Shown: positions 1-11,138, counted from the first letter of the stretch. The stretch is 64,000 nt of DNA from Paraburkholderia tropica (GCF_914484835.1 NZ_CAJZAR010000002.1:117154-181153); one strand, 5' to 3'. Notes: generated by a model not told the origin, from the sequence alone. Translations and numbers: made by a program.

Positions 1-219
1 TCCGCCAGCGGTCTGAGATACCAAAAGAAGTAAAAATAAAACTTCGTGGCGAACATGGCGGATTGGGCTTGGCTAAATTGCGTTTCGCAAAAAAAGCGTT
101 CGTTACGTCGAAAAGGGTGATTGCCTTTATACCCCGGCCGTCTCGCGGCTGGCAAGCGGGTTTGCGCGAAAAAGCGGATTATCCGCGCGATTGTGCGGTG
201 CGATGCAGAAAATCCGCGT

Positions 220-244
220 GGCGATGCGGAATTTCCGCATCGCC
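220..244. terminator. Perfect inverted repeat downstream of tldD
   Basis: GGCGATGCGGAA and TTCCGCATCGCC form perfect 12-bp arms around one base, so RNA would fold as a 10-bp stem with a 5-nt loop. A second pair, GCGATGCA at 200-207 and TGCATCGC at 246-253, encloses it. It lies just past the tldD stop on the minus strand and has no clear U tract, so it may be a factor-independent terminator or an mRNA end stabiliser. Nothing else is recognisable in 1-295. Confidence 0.45.
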
Positions 245-295
245 GTGCATCGCGCGCCGATGCGAACCCGCGCGCGCTGCTGCCTGGTTGCTGCT

Positions 296-1762
296 TTAAA
301 CCGTGCCGCCGACCGTCATGCGGTCGATGCGCAGCGTCGGCTGGCCCACGCCCACCGGCACGCTCTGGCCCTCCTTGCCGCACACGCCCACGCCCGAGTC
401 GAGGCGCATGTCGTTGCCGATCATGCTCACGTACTTGAGCGATTCCGGGCCGCTGCCGATCAGCGTCGCGCCCTTCACGGGGTAGGTGATCTTGCCGTTC
501 TCGATCATGTACGCCTCGGACGCCGAGAACACGAACTTGCCGTTCGTGATGTCCACCTGGCCGCCGCCGAAGTTCACGGCGTAGAGGCCGTTCTTCACCG
601 AGGCGAGGATTTCCTGCGGGTCCTTGTCGCCGTTCAGCATGTAGGTGTTCGTCATGCGCGGCATGGGCAGCGCGGCGTACGACTCGCGGCGCGCGTTGCC
701 GGTCACCGGCATCTTCATCAGGCGCGCGTTCAGCGAATCCTGGATGTAGCCCTTGAGAATGCCGTCCTCGATCAGCGTCGTGCACTGCGTCGGGTTGCCT
801 TCGTCGTCGATATTGAGCGAGCCGCGGCGATTCGGCAGCGTGCCGTCGTCGACCACGGTGACGCCCTTGGCCGCCACGCGCTGGCCGATCTGGCCCGCGA
901 ACGCCGACGAACCCTTGCGGTTGAAGTCGCCTTCCAGACCGTGGCCGATGGCTTCGTGCAGCAGCACGCCGGGCCAGCCCGGTCCGAGCACGACGGTCAT
1001 CGCGCCTGCGGGCGCCGGACGCGCTTCGAGGTTCACGAGCGCCGCGTGCACGGCGTCGTCGACGTACTTGCTGAGGATGTCGTCGGTGAAATAGCCGTAG
1101 TCGTAGCGGCCGCCGCCGCCGCCGCTGCCGACTTCGCGGCGGCCGTTCTGTTCGGCGATCACCGTGACCGAGACGCGCACGAGCGGGCGGATGTCGGCGG
1201 CGAGCGCGCCGTCGCTGCGTGCGACCAGCACCACGTCGTATTCGCCCGCGAGACCGGCCATGACCTGGGTGATGCGCGGATCGCGTCCGCGCGCCATCTG
1301 CTCGATGCGTTCGAGCAGCTTCACTTTCTCGGTCGCTTCGAGCGAGCTCAGCGGGTCGGAGGGCAGGTACAGGTCGCGGCCCGCGATGCCCTTGAGCGAC
1401 GACGCCACCTTGATCTTCTGCTTGCCGCCGCCCGCCTGCGCGATCGAGCGCGTGGCGATGGCGGCCTGGCGGATCGCCTCGGGCGAGAGGTCGTCGGAAT
1501 AGGCGAACGCGGTGCGCTCGCCGGACACCGCGCGCACGCCGACGCCCTGGTCGATGCTGAAGCTGCCCGACTTCACGATGCCTTCTTCCAGGCTCCACGC
1601 TTCGCTGCGGGTGGTCTGGAAGTAGAGGTCGGCGTAGTCGACGCGGTGCGTGAAGATCTCGCCGAGCGTGCGCGTGAGCACTGCCTCGTCGAGGCCGTAG
1701 GGCGTGAGGAGCAAGTCCTTCGCGGTCGCCAGATTGCGGATGCCGGGTTCGATGATGTTCAT
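296..1762 (-). CDS. tldD: Metalloprotease TldD
   Basis: TldD is the metal-binding subunit of the TldD/TldE cytoplasmic protease, known for processing small peptides such as microcin B17 and CcdA. The 488-residue product has the family length. The zinc motif [11 protein letters not shown] begins at about residue 269 and gives the HExxxH signature, and the N-terminal half has the characteristic TldD fold segments, including a Gly-rich run ([12 protein letters not shown]). It is the last gene of a minus-strand group yhdP, nitrilase, tldD, an arrangement resembling the yhdP-tldD linkage of enterobacteria. The partner gene tldE/pmbA is not in the window. The start ATG lies 82 bp after the amidase stop. 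Identification is secure; the natural substrate here is unknown. Confidence 0.96.
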   Translation of the reverse strand: MNIIEPGIRNLATAKDLLLTPYGLDEAVLTRTLGEIFTHRVDYADLYFQTTRSEAWSLEEGIVKSGSFSIDQGVGVRAVSGERTAFAYSDDLSPEAIRQAAIATRSIAQAGGGKQKIKVASSLKGIAGRDLYLPSDPLSSLEATEKVKLLERIEQMARGRDPRITQVMAGLAGEYDVVLVARSDGALAADIRPLVRVSVTVIAEQNGRREVGSGGGGGRYDYGYFTDDILSKYVDDAVHAALVNLEARPAPAGAMTVVLGPGWPGVLLHEAIGHGLEGDFNRKGSSAFAGQIGQRVAAKGVTVVDDGTLPNRRGSLNIDDEGNPTQCTTLIEDGILKGYIQDSLNARLMKMPVTGNARRESYAALPMPRMTNTYMLNGDKDPQEILASVKNGLYAVNFGGGQVDITNGKFVFSASEAYMIENGKITYPVKGATLIGSGPESLKYVSMIGNDMRLDSGVGVCGKEGQSVPVGVGQPTLRIDRMTVGGTV

Positions 1763-1844
1763 GCGCTCAGTGGGATCAATCGTTGAGTCTGTGAAGGAAG
1801 ATTCGGGCGCGGTGCGCTCAATTCAAGTGGCGCGCCCGGGTTCG

Positions 1845-2726
<882 letters not shown>

Positions 2727-2808
2727 CGGCGGCTCGTGAGTGGACGATGTTCGTTGCCGGCCCGTTCGGGCAGCCGCGCCAGGGAGGAGGGGTTCCGTGA
2801 TCCGAACC

Positions 2809-5800
2809 TCAATGCGCCGCCGCCGGGACCTGCGCGTCCATCTTACCCTGATCGCCGTGCAGGCGCTCGACGTGGGGTTTGGCCCAGGAGCCCGTGATGG
2901 CGTAGTCGCGCGCGAACGCCGACTCGACCGTGTGCGAGAGCGCGATGTCGCCCACCAGCGCGGCGAGACCGAGGAACGGATTGATGATCGCGGCGACCAC
3001 CACGCCCGCGCCCGCGCTGACCGTCGGCACCACGTGCACGCGCAGGTCCTGGGTCTCGTGCGCGAGATCGACGGTGCCCTGCATCTGCGCGCGGCCCGGC
3101 GCGGTGACGAGCTTGAAGTCGCCGGTACGGCCGATGCCGTTCTGGATCTGGCCCGTGCCCGTGACGCTCGTGAAGGGCAGGCCTTCGCCGATCACGTCGC
3201 GGAAGTCCATGCTCGCGAAGCGCGCGAGGCTTTGCAGGCTCAGCACGCCGAGCAGCTTCGCCACGCCCGGATCGACCTTGAGGATCTGGCCGTGGCGCAG
3301 GTCGACTGCGAGATTGCCGTTGAGCGTCGGGAAGTCGATCTTCGTGGGGCCGCCGCGCCAGACCAGGTTGCCGCTGAGCGTGCCTTCGCCGCTCTTGATC
3401 GCGTGCGCGACGCCCGCGCGTTCGAGCAGCTTGCCCGCGTCCTTGATGTCGACGTGGAAATCGAGCGCGGTGCGGCGCGGCGTCTGCGTGACGCCGCCCA
3501 CGGTGTCGGCGGGCGCGGCTTCGTCGCCGATCGCGCGCCAGTTTTCGGTGGCCGTGAAGTGCGCGTCCGGGTTCAGGATGTCGAGCGTGTCGAGCTGCCA
3601 GACCGGCACGCCGTTTTCTTCGGAGTTGTGCGCGTTGATCTGCAGGCGGCCGAGGTCGCGGCCGCGCACGATCAGCTGGTTCACCACGAGGTCGATCGAC
3701 GGCATGTTCTGCGCGGGCTGCGAGACGGCCTGGCCGAGCAGGTCGTTCTCGGTCGCGGCGGGCACGACGAGGCGCGCGAGGCGTGCTTCGAGCGTGCCGG
3801 GCGAACCGGGCACCGCGCCCGGCTTCCACGAGACGTGGCCCGAGACCTGGTTCGAGGCGAGGTTGGCCTGCCATTCGTTGCCGCGCTCGCCGCTGCGCGA
3901 GGCGCCGACGATCACGTTTTCCCAGTGGCGCTTGAGCAGCGTGAGCGTGCCGACGTGGACCGCGAAGCGCGACGGCAGGTACTGCGCGAACGCGCCGCCG
4001 GGCGCGGGCGGCGCGGCGGCAACGTTTGCCGCGCTGGCCGGAATGGCGGCCGATGCGCTGGTTGCAGCGTTGATTGCCGCGGTGCTTGCGCTATTGGCGG
4101 GAGCCGCAGCCGAAACCGCCGCGCCGCTCGCCGGATTCGCCACGGCATTGGCCGCGCTGGTCGCGGCGGGGCTGGAGGCGCCGTTCGCCATCGCCGTCGC
4201 GGCCGCGTTGGCCGGGGCGCTGTCGCGCGCCGATTCTGCGCGATCGGCACGTTGCGCCGCCACCGCTGCCGCATTGCTTGCCGCCGCCTTGCCGCGCAAC
4301 TGCTGGACGACCATGCGCCAGGCGTCGGCGTCGAACTCGGGCACATCGACGGCCGCCGTCACGCCTTCGGCGGGCAGGTCGGCGGGCTTGTTCATGCCGA
4401 TCGCGCCGCGCACCACGTCCGGCACCGCGTGGCCCGGATTGCGGCGCAGCACGTAGCGCGCCGCGAGCGGGCCGAGCGTGAGTTCCGCGTGCTGATAGAC
4501 CGAAGCGTCGGTGGCGCTGGCGACCGTGCCGGCGTCGTTGGCGTCGCCGGTGCCCGGCTGCAGCGAGAAGCGCAGCGGCATCTGCGTGCCGGCGCGCTTG
4601 CCGAACGGCGCGGGCAGGTCGATGGCGAGATCGGTGAGATCGGAACTCGCCTTCACGTCGGGCAGATGGCCGCGCGTGCCGTCCACCGAGAGCGAGTAGG
4701 GCGCCGCGCCCGAGAAGCGTTCGAGCACCGCCGCCGCCGTGCCGCGCAGATTGAGGCCGCGCGCCGCATCGACGGCCACGTTGCCCGCCACGTTCAGCTT
4801 GTAGCGGCCGTCCTCGCGCATCCCGCCGTTCGCGCGCAGGTCGCCGCCGAGGAAGCGGCCCGTGAGGCGCTCGACTTCGGCGCTGCGGTTCGTGAAGTGC
4901 ACCTTGCCGTTGAGCGCCGAGAGCGGCGGCACGTTGTCGGCGGCCAGCGTGTTGTTCTCGAAGCCGATCGCGCCGGCCACCAGCACCTTCGGCATCGGCT
5001 TGCGCGGGATCGTGAGCTTGAGCGCGAGCGTGGCCGGCCCTTGCGCGTGCACCTTCGCGGGCGCGTGCTTCGACATCGCGCCGATCGAGCTGTTGTCGGC
5101 GTACGCGAGCAGGTCGGCGAGCGGGCCGCGCCCCGCGCCTTCGATCACGAGATCGGAGCCCTTGATGCCGAGTTCGTCGATGCGGCCGTTGACGTCGCGC
5201 AGCACGAAGTTGCGGTAATGGCCGCGCGCCACGTCGAAGCGCAGCTGCTTTTCCTTGAGCGTGAACACGCCGTCGATGCCGTCGAACGCGGGCCACACGT
5301 TGGGCACGCCGTTGCGCATGGTCTTGGGCGGATACGGCGACGGGTCGAAGCGGCCGTCCTTGAACGGCGCGACGATGCGGAACTGGCCCGCGTCCGGGTC
5401 GCGCGAATAGGGGAATTTGGTGAGATCGCCGTGAATCTCGATGGTCGCGCCCTTCGAGATGCCCGCCTGGAGCCCGTGGCCCAGATAGATGCGCGTTTTC
5501 TCGCTGATGCTGGTGGGCAGATAGCGCGCGATGGCGTTGACCTTGGCCTCGTCGAAATGCGCGACGAGATCGAGCGCGCCGCGTCCGTGGCCCGGATTCG
5601 TGTAGTGCGCGGTCATCTTCGCGCGCGCGTCGGCGTTCTGCACGCCCAGCTCGCTCACGTCGACGACGAAGGCCTTGAGCTTGTCGCCCGGATTGCGTCT
5701 GGCGGCCACCGTCCACTTCGCGGTGCCGTACAGGCTGTCGAAGATCAGGCGCGGATCGTCGAACACGCCCGGCAGCGTGACCGCCGACTTCGAGGCGTCG

Positions 5801-7323
5801 AGGCGGATGAAGCCGTGCGATTCGTCGGCGTCGATATGCCCCCAGAGATTCTCGAAACCCGGCAGGCCCGCGCGCGGGTGATTGCGCGGCGTGAGGCCCG
5901 GTCCCGGCTCCTGCGCCGCCACGCTGATGCCTTGCAGATCGCCCTTGAAGCGGTAGTGGAGGATCGGCTCCACCGGCGCCGAGCGCTGCTCGGTGGCCGC
6001 TTCGCCCGAGTCGGGCGCGCCGCGTTCGAGCGCGAGTTCGTAGTTGGCGACGAGCCCTTGCGGATTGAAGCGCACCAGCGCGTTCTGCACGCGGCCCGGC
6101 AGCGGCAGCGCGCGCATGAACTCGGCGAGGATGCCCAGATCGATGCGGTCGCCGCGCACGCTCACGAGCTGGCCCACTTGCCGCGACTGCTGGCGAAAGC
6201 GCGCGTCGAGCGTGGTGAGCGCGAGCGTGCGCACGAGCGGCGTGCCGTCGTCGAGCGGCGGCTGGCCGAGTTCGGCGTGGAAGTCGTGCAGTTGCAGCGT
6301 GAAGTCGCCGGGCGCGAGGCCCATGCGCCAGTTGAAGCGCGCGACCGGCAGATCGAGACGCGGCTGCGTGGGCTTCACGCGCAGCGCGACATTGCTGCCG
6401 CTGAGCACGCCGTCGGCGGACTGGATGCGGCCGTCTTCGAAGTGCGCCCAGATCGCGTTGTCGATGCGTCCTGCATAGGTCGTGATGGGCAGCGGAATGT
6501 AGCGCGCCAGTGTGGGCAGATCGACGGGACCGGTCGAGATATAGGCGTTGCCGCTCCACGTGTTCGGCTTGCCGGCGGGCGCGAGGCTCGAATGCCTGAA
6601 TTGCGCGCGGAAGTCGAGCGGGCCGTGCAGCACCGTGCCCTCGGCGGGCGCCTGCAACGCGACGTGGTGCACGTAACCCTCGTTGAGAATCGCGAGGCGG
6701 ATGTTCGAGAGCTTCAGTTCGGGCGCGTCGCGCGTGGCGTCGGTCCAGCGCAGCGTGCCGCCGCGCAGCACGATGGCCTGCTGGCGCATCAGCCAGGTCG
6801 TGAAGGTGGCGTTGCCGGTATGCGCGGTGGGTACGGGCACGCCCGCGACCGTCAGCGTGCCGTCGTCTTCGCGCGTGATCAGCACGTCGGGGCGCTCGAC
6901 GATCATGCTGGAAAGCAGCGGCTCGAACAGCACGAGCGAGCGCCACGACACCGAGGCGGTCGCGTGCGGCACGTTCAGCGCGAGCTGGCCCTGGCGGTTG
7001 CGGATGGTGAGGTCGGCGACGTCGATGCCGGGCTGGAAGCCCGACCAGTGCGGCGAGAGCTTGCCGATGCGGAAATCGGCGTGAATCTTGTCGGAGACGA
7101 GCTTTTCAATGCGCGGACGGAAGTCGTCCACATGCGGCAGCACGATGTAGCGCAAGCCCAGCAGCAGCACCGACACGATGAAATACAGGACGAGCGCGAT
7201 GCACGCCAGCACGCGCAGCGTGTGACGGAGGACCGGGTGGTGATGCTGGGAGCCCGCGTCTGCACTTTCCCGGCTGGCGTGTCCGGTGGGGTGCGGGCCG
7301 GCGGGGTCGTTACGCTCGGGCAT
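2809..7323 (-). CDS. yhdP: YhdP family AsmA-like membrane/periplasmic protein
   Basis: A 1,504-residue member of the YhdP/AsmA-like family (TIGR02099). These are inner-membrane-anchored bridge proteins implicated in phospholipid transport to the outer membrane. A short cytoplasmic N terminus is followed by one transmembrane segment around residues 35-60 (LACIALVLYFIVSVLLLGL), then a long periplasmic beta-rich region, and a conserved end with GVLSLQSLARF and GLAALVGDIALSH. I chose the ATG at 7323 (MPERNDPAG) over an upstream ATG at 7398, which would add 25 residues unlike the family. Residues about 1000-1105 form an Ala/Ser/Asn-rich low-complexity insert, described under findings. Divergent from glnE. 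Confidence 0.93.
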   Translation of the reverse strand: MPERNDPAGPHPTGHASRESADAGSQHHHPVLRHTLRVLACIALVLYFIVSVLLLGLRYIVLPHVDDFRPRIEKLVSDKIHADFRIGKLSPHWSGFQPGIDVADLTIRNRQGQLALNVPHATASVSWRSLVLFEPLLSSMIVERPDVLITREDDGTLTVAGVPVPTAHTGNATFTTWLMRQQAIVLRGGTLRWTDATRDAPELKLSNIRLAILNEGYVHHVALQAPAEGTVLHGPLDFRAQFRHSSLAPAGKPNTWSGNAYISTGPVDLPTLARYIPLPITTYAGRIDNAIWAHFEDGRIQSADGVLSGSNVALRVKPTQPRLDLPVARFNWRMGLAPGDFTLQLHDFHAELGQPPLDDGTPLVRTLALTTLDARFRQQSRQVGQLVSVRGDRIDLGILAEFMRALPLPGRVQNALVRFNPQGLVANYELALERGAPDSGEAATEQRSAPVEPILHYRFKGDLQGISVAAQEPGPGLTPRNHPRAGLPGFENLWGHIDADESHGFIRLDASKSAVTLPGVFDDPRLIFDSLYGTAKWTVAARRNPGDKLKAFVVDVSELGVQNADARAKMTAHYTNPGHGRGALDLVAHFDEAKVNAIARYLPTSISEKTRIYLGHGLQAGISKGATIEIHGDLTKFPYSRDPDAGQFRIVAPFKDGRFDPSPYPPKTMRNGVPNVWPAFDGIDGVFTLKEKQLRFDVARGHYRNFVLRDVNGRIDELGIKGSDLVIEGAGRGPLADLLAYADNSSIGAMSKHAPAKVHAQGPATLALKLTIPRKPMPKVLVAGAIGFENNTLAADNVPPLSALNGKVHFTNRSAEVERLTGRFLGGDLRANGGMREDGRYKLNVAGNVAVDAARGLNLRGTAAAVLERFSGAAPYSLSVDGTRGHLPDVKASSDLTDLAIDLPAPFGKRAGTQMPLRFSLQPGTGDANDAGTVASATDASVYQHAELTLGPLAARYVLRRNPGHAVPDVVRGAIGMNKPADLPAEGVTAAVDVPEFDADAWRMVVQQLRGKAAASNAAAVAAQRADRAESARDSAPANAAATAMANGASSPAATSAANAVANPASGAAVSAAAPANSASTAAINAATSASAAIPASAANVAAAPPAPGGAFAQYLPSRFAVHVGTLTLLKRHWENVIVGASRSGERGNEWQANLASNQVSGHVSWKPGAVPGSPGTLEARLARLVVPAATENDLLGQAVSQPAQNMPSIDLVVNQLIVRGRDLGRLQINAHNSEENGVPVWQLDTLDILNPDAHFTATENWRAIGDEAAPADTVGGVTQTPRRTALDFHVDIKDAGKLLERAGVAHAIKSGEGTLSGNLVWRGGPTKIDFPTLNGNLAVDLRHGQILKVDPGVAKLLGVLSLQSLARFASMDFRDVIGEGLPFTSVTGTGQIQNGIGRTGDFKLVTAPGRAQMQGTVDLAHETQDLRVHVVPTVSAGAGVVVAAIINPFLGLAALVGDIALSHTVESAFARDYAITGSWAKPHVERLHGDQGKMDAQVPAAAH

Positions 7324-7706
7324 GCTGCGGCGGGTGGGGTATGGTAGCGTTGCGTTCTGACGACGAAATGTATCACACAGGGCCGTATACAAGGCCATCC
7401 GGGGAAGCCGGGATGGCCCGTGGCGCGCGGGTTTCTACATGGCGGGCAGGGCGGTTGACAGGCGCTTCGGTGTCCGGCGCGACGCGGCGGGCGAAGCGTG
7501 CGAGCCCAGGCGCGGCGTCTGGTATCTGCAAGCCTTGCAACGGAACGTCACCGCCGGTCCACGCGCGTGTCATCTTCGGCGCTGTGCGGTCCGCGCGTGT
7601 TGCGCGTGGGTTCCGCGAGCGTCCCGCGTATTGTCCGGTTCCCGTGCCGCTTTCATCGCGCGATCATCCACGTTTCTCTCCGCTTATTCCGCCGGGCCAG
7701 GCCTTC
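7324..7706. other. Divergent intergenic region yhdP/glnE
   Basis: This 383-bp gap must hold both divergent promoters. The one clear element is an inverted repeat at 7393-7418, GGCCATCC and GGATGGCC around a 10-bp loop, which with a bulge extends to about 11 bp. It has no T tract and would sit in the glnE leader or an upstream regulatory site. I see no confident -35/-10 pair and no convincing coding sequence. Confidence 0.4.
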
Positions 7707-10562
7707 ATGACTGACATTCCCCTTCTGAGTTCCAGTTATTCGCGCTATGCGGCGCGCGCTTATGCGGCCCGTCCCGGCCTCGAAGCCGAGGTCGAGGCGC
7801 TCGCCGCCGCGCCGATCACGCGCGAGCGTATCGTCGCGCGGCTCGACGCGCTGTGCGCGCAGGCTGGCGGCCGAGCGGTCGATCCAGCAAGCGCCGCACC
7901 TGCTTCGGCTCATGCTTCGCTTTCCGGTTCGCTGCGTCTCGCGCTGACCGACGAGCAGTTGAAGACCGCGCTGCGCCAGGTGCGCGTGGAAGTGATCTGC
8001 GCGGTGATGGAGCGCGATCTGGGCCAGGTCGCCGACGTCGCCGAAGTGACCGGCACCATGACCGATCTCGCCGAAGTCGCGATCCAGCGCGCGCTCGCGG
8101 TCGTGAGCGCCGATCTCGAAACCGTGTTCGGCGAGCCGCGCGGCCCGAACGGCGAAAAGCTCACGCTCGGCGTGGTCGGCATGGGCAAGCTCGGCGGGCG
8201 CGAGCTCAACGTGTCGTCGGATATCGACCTGATCTTCGTCTACGAGGACGACGGCGAAACCACCGGCGGTCAGCGCTCGCCGATCGCCACCCAGGACTAC
8301 TTCACGCGCGTGGGCAAGCGGCTGATCGGCGCGCTGTCCGACGTGACCGCGGACGGCTTCGTGTTCCGCGTCGACATGCGGCTGCGGCCGAACGGCGACT
8401 CGGGACCGCTCGTGTGCAGCCTCGGCATGCTGGAGGAATATTTCTACGTGCAGGGCCGCGAGTGGGAGCGCTACGCGTGGATCAAGGGGCGGCTCGTCTC
8501 GGAACGTGAGTCCGACAGCGCGCAGCGCCTCGCCACGCAGCTCGACTCCCTCGTGAAGCCCTTCGTCTATCGCCGCTACCTGGATTTCGGCGTGATCAGC
8601 GCGATCCGCTCGCTGCATCTGCAGATCCGCCAGGAAGCGCAGCGCCGCGCCATGATGCGCCCCGACAAGGCCGACGACATCAAGCTCGGGCGCGGCGGCA
8701 TCCGCGAAATCGAATTCAGCGCCCAGGTGTTCCAGCTGATTCGCGGTGGCCAGGACGCCGGCTTTCGCGTGCGCCCGACGCTCGCCGTGCTGGGCTACGC
8801 GGCGGCGCGCGGCCTGATCGCGTCCGAGGTCTGCCACGACCTGACGCTCGCCTACAACTTCCTGCGCGAACTCGAACACCGCCTGCAATATCGCGACGAC
8901 GCGCAGACGCACGCCATGCCCGTCGACGACGCCGAACGCGCGGCGCTCGCGAAATCGATGGGTTTCAGCGACTACGCCGCGCTGATGAGCGTGCTCGATG
9001 CGCACCGCGAAAAGGTCGAGCATCAGTTCGACCAGATCTTCTCGGACAAGGTCGGCGGCGAGAGCGGCTGCGGCGCGCCAGAAGACGGCGCGGCCGCGTG
9101 GGTCTGGAGCGGCGCGCTGGCCGAGGAAAGCGCGGACGGCGCCTTGCTCGAACGCCTCGCCGACCTCGGCATCGACGATCCGGCGCCGCTGCTTGCGCGC
9201 CTGCGTGGCCTGTGGACCTCGTCGCGCTACACGGGCCTGCCCGAAAAGAGCCGCGAGCGTTTCGACATCGTCGCGCAGCGCGCGCTCGACGCGGCGCGCA
9301 CGCTGGAGCCGCGCGCGCGGCGTGGCGTCACGCTCGCGCGCATGTTCGACCTGCTCGAAGCCGTGATCCGGCGCGGCGCCTATCTCGCGCTGCTGACCGA
9401 ATATCCCGATGCGCTCGACCGCGTGCTCAAGGTGCTCGGCGCGTCGCGCTGGGCGTCGGGCTATCTGATCCGCCATCCGCAACTGCTCGACGAACTGCTC
9501 GACGACGAAGCGATTTCGTCGCCGTTCGACTGGCCGGAATTCTCGCGCCTGCTGCGCGCGCGCCTCGCCGCCGCCACCGATGTCGAGCAGCAGATGGACC
9601 TGCTGCGCCACGCGCACCAGGCCGAGGTGTTCCGCATCCTGCTCAACGACCTGGCCGGGCGGCTCTCGGTCGAGCACGTGAGCGACCGCCTCTCGGAACT
9701 CGCCGACGCGGTGCTCGACGCGACCATCGACACCGTCTGGAAGCAGTTCGCGAAACGCCATCGCGAGGTGCCGCGCTTCGCGGCCATCGCGTACGGCAAG
9801 CTGGGCGGCAAGGAACTGGGCTACGCCTCGGACCTCGACATCATCTTTCTCTACGACGACGAGGACGAGCGCGCCGCCGAAATCTACGCGACCTTTGCGC
9901 GCCGCCTGATCACCTGGCTGACGACCGCGACGGGCGCGGGCACGCTGTTCGATATCGATCTGCGGCTGCGGCCGAACGGCGAATCGGGGCTGCTCGTCAC
10001 CGATCTCGACGCGTTCCGCCGCTATCAGCTACGCGAAGGCGACGCCGCGAACACGGCGTGGGTGTGGGAGCATCAGGCGCTGACGCGCGCGCGCTTTTCG
10101 GCCGGCGACGCGGGGATCGGCAACGCCTTCGAGGCGATTCGCGTGCAGGTGCTCACCACGCCGCGCGACGACGCGCCGCTCGCGCAGGAGATCGTCGAGA
10201 TGCGCCAGCGCGTCGAGGACGGGCATCCGAACCGCACCGAGCTGTTCGATCTGAAGCACGATCGCGGCGGCATGGTCGATATCGAGTTTCTCGTGCAGTA
10301 CTGGGTGCTGCTGCACGCGGCGCAGGACCCGGAACTGATCCGCAATACCGGCAATATCGCGCTGCTGCGCGAGGTGTCGCGCTTCGGGCTGATGAGCGAG
10401 GAGGAGGCCGATACGATCGGCTCGGCGTACCGGCTGTATCGCAAGCTCCAGCATCAGATGCGGCTCGACGGCATGGAGACGGCGCGCGTGGACCCGGCGC
10501 GCGTCGAGCGCGAGCGCGAGACGGTGCTCGCGTTGTGGAAGCGGGTGTTTGGGGAGGGGTGA
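7707..10562 (+). CDS. glnE: Bifunctional glutamine synthetase adenylyltransferase/deadenylase
   Basis: GlnE adenylylates and deadenylylates glutamine synthetase in response to PII, setting nitrogen assimilation. The 951-residue product has the two expected nucleotidyltransferase domains: an N-terminal deadenylylase copy with GKLGGRELNVSSDIDLIF near residue 160, and a C-terminal adenylylase copy with GKLGGKELGYASDLDIIF near residue 695, both keeping the GxLGG and SDxD metal-binding motifs. The ATG at 7707 (MTDIPLLSSSYSRY) matches the family; the open frame upstream to 7341 is not conserved-looking. No strong Shine-Dalgarno precedes it. The 3' end is G-rich in third positions. Confidence 0.96.
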   Translation: MTDIPLLSSSYSRYAARAYAARPGLEAEVEALAAAPITRERIVARLDALCAQAGGRAVDPASAAPASAHASLSGSLRLALTDEQLKTALRQVRVEVICAVMERDLGQVADVAEVTGTMTDLAEVAIQRALAVVSADLETVFGEPRGPNGEKLTLGVVGMGKLGGRELNVSSDIDLIFVYEDDGETTGGQRSPIATQDYFTRVGKRLIGALSDVTADGFVFRVDMRLRPNGDSGPLVCSLGMLEEYFYVQGREWERYAWIKGRLVSERESDSAQRLATQLDSLVKPFVYRRYLDFGVISAIRSLHLQIRQEAQRRAMMRPDKADDIKLGRGGIREIEFSAQVFQLIRGGQDAGFRVRPTLAVLGYAAARGLIASEVCHDLTLAYNFLRELEHRLQYRDDAQTHAMPVDDAERAALAKSMGFSDYAALMSVLDAHREKVEHQFDQIFSDKVGGESGCGAPEDGAAAWVWSGALAEESADGALLERLADLGIDDPAPLLARLRGLWTSSRYTGLPEKSRERFDIVAQRALDAARTLEPRARRGVTLARMFDLLEAVIRRGAYLALLTEYPDALDRVLKVLGASRWASGYLIRHPQLLDELLDDEAISSPFDWPEFSRLLRARLAAATDVEQQMDLLRHAHQAEVFRILLNDLAGRLSVEHVSDRLSELADAVLDATIDTVWKQFAKRHREVPRFAAIAYGKLGGKELGYASDLDIIFLYDDEDERAAEIYATFARRLITWLTTATGAGTLFDIDLRLRPNGESGLLVTDLDAFRRYQLREGDAANTAWVWEHQALTRARFSAGDAGIGNAFEAIRVQVLTTPRDDAPLAQEIVEMRQRVEDGHPNRTELFDLKHDRGGMVDIEFLVQYWVLLHAAQDPELIRNTGNIALLREVSRFGLMSEEEADTIGSAYRLYRKLQHQMRLDGMETARVDPARVERERETVLALWKRVFGEG

Positions 10563-10576
10563 GGGATTGGCGCGGT

Positions 10577-10854
10577 TCAGGCTTTCAGTAGACGCCGCGC
10601 CAGCACGTCTTTCAAATCCCGCCGCGTGTCGACGATCAGGTCATACCCGCGACGACTTGACGGAAACCGGGCAGGCCGAGTTCTGTCAGCTCGGGCGGGG
10701 TCGATCCAGATTGCGGAAACTTCGCGAGCAGGGTGACGGCGTCTTCGATGCTCGCAAAGGTCGCGAGCCAGGTTTCATTGCCGAATTTCGTGCGCAAATA
10801 ACGCCGCAAGTCCTGCAAGTCGTCCCGCGCGGAGCGCAGAAAGACGACGTTCAT
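10577..10854 (-). pseudogene. ParE/RelE-family toxin, frameshifted by an internal deletion
   Basis: The frame at 10636-10854 encodes 72 residues (MNVVFLRSARDDLQDLRRY and so on) that match the N-terminal three quarters of a ParE/RelE-type toxin of about 95-100 residues, ending abruptly at LPGFRQVVAGMT. Directly downstream, in another frame, is the typical ParE C terminus, YDLIVDTRRDLKDVLARRLL, ending with TGA at 10577-10579. The normal core strand region (the RVIYRV stretch) between them is missing. A deletion of about 13-15 codons joined out of frame explains both pieces. The ATG overlaps the antitoxin stop by 4 bp, the usual antitoxin-first operon. Probably non-toxic. Confidence 0.8.
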
Positions 10855-11138
10855 ACGAGGCCGTCGTCCTTGTCCATTTGCTTCAGTTCGGCGAATACGT
10901 CGTCTGCCGCGATGACCTGGCCTGCTTCGATTTCCTTGCGACCCAAGGCTAGTAGCTTGAGCAGCGCGAGCGTCTGCTGCATGTCGTCGTACGACTGCGC
11001 ATCTTGCACGATGACCTTGGGTTCGCCGCCCTCGGTGATGAGCAGCGGCTCGCGGCTTTGCGCAACCTCACGAACGATCTCGGCCGCATGATTTTCCAGG
11101 TAGCTGACGGGTTTGATCTGAGCAGGCTTCATGTCCAC
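10851..11138 (-). CDS. Phd/YefM-family antitoxin
   Basis: A 95-residue type II antitoxin. The N-terminal region (KPVSYLENHAAEIVREVAQSREPLLITEGGEPKVIV, shown here in part as ENHAAEIVREV and LLITEGGEPKVIV) is the Phd/YefM dimer and DNA-binding fold, and the acidic C-terminal tail would wrap the toxin. It is complete, with a normal 4-bp ATGA coupling to the toxin gene that follows. The pair sits as an insertion between glnE and recN. Because the toxin is broken, this protein may now act only as an autorepressor or as an antidote to related toxins elsewhere in the genome. Confidence 0.85.
   Translation of the reverse strand: MDMKPAQIKPVSYLENHAAEIVREVAQSREPLLITEGGEPKVIVQDAQSYDDMQQTLALLKLLALGRKEIEAGQVIAADDVFAELKQMDKDDGLV

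Noticed and set aside
2740..7347. A 1,535-residue open frame on the plus strand opposite yhdP
   Set aside because: It is antisense to yhdP and its sequence is Arg/Ala/His-rich, typical of high-GC shadows. yhdP has clear domains.
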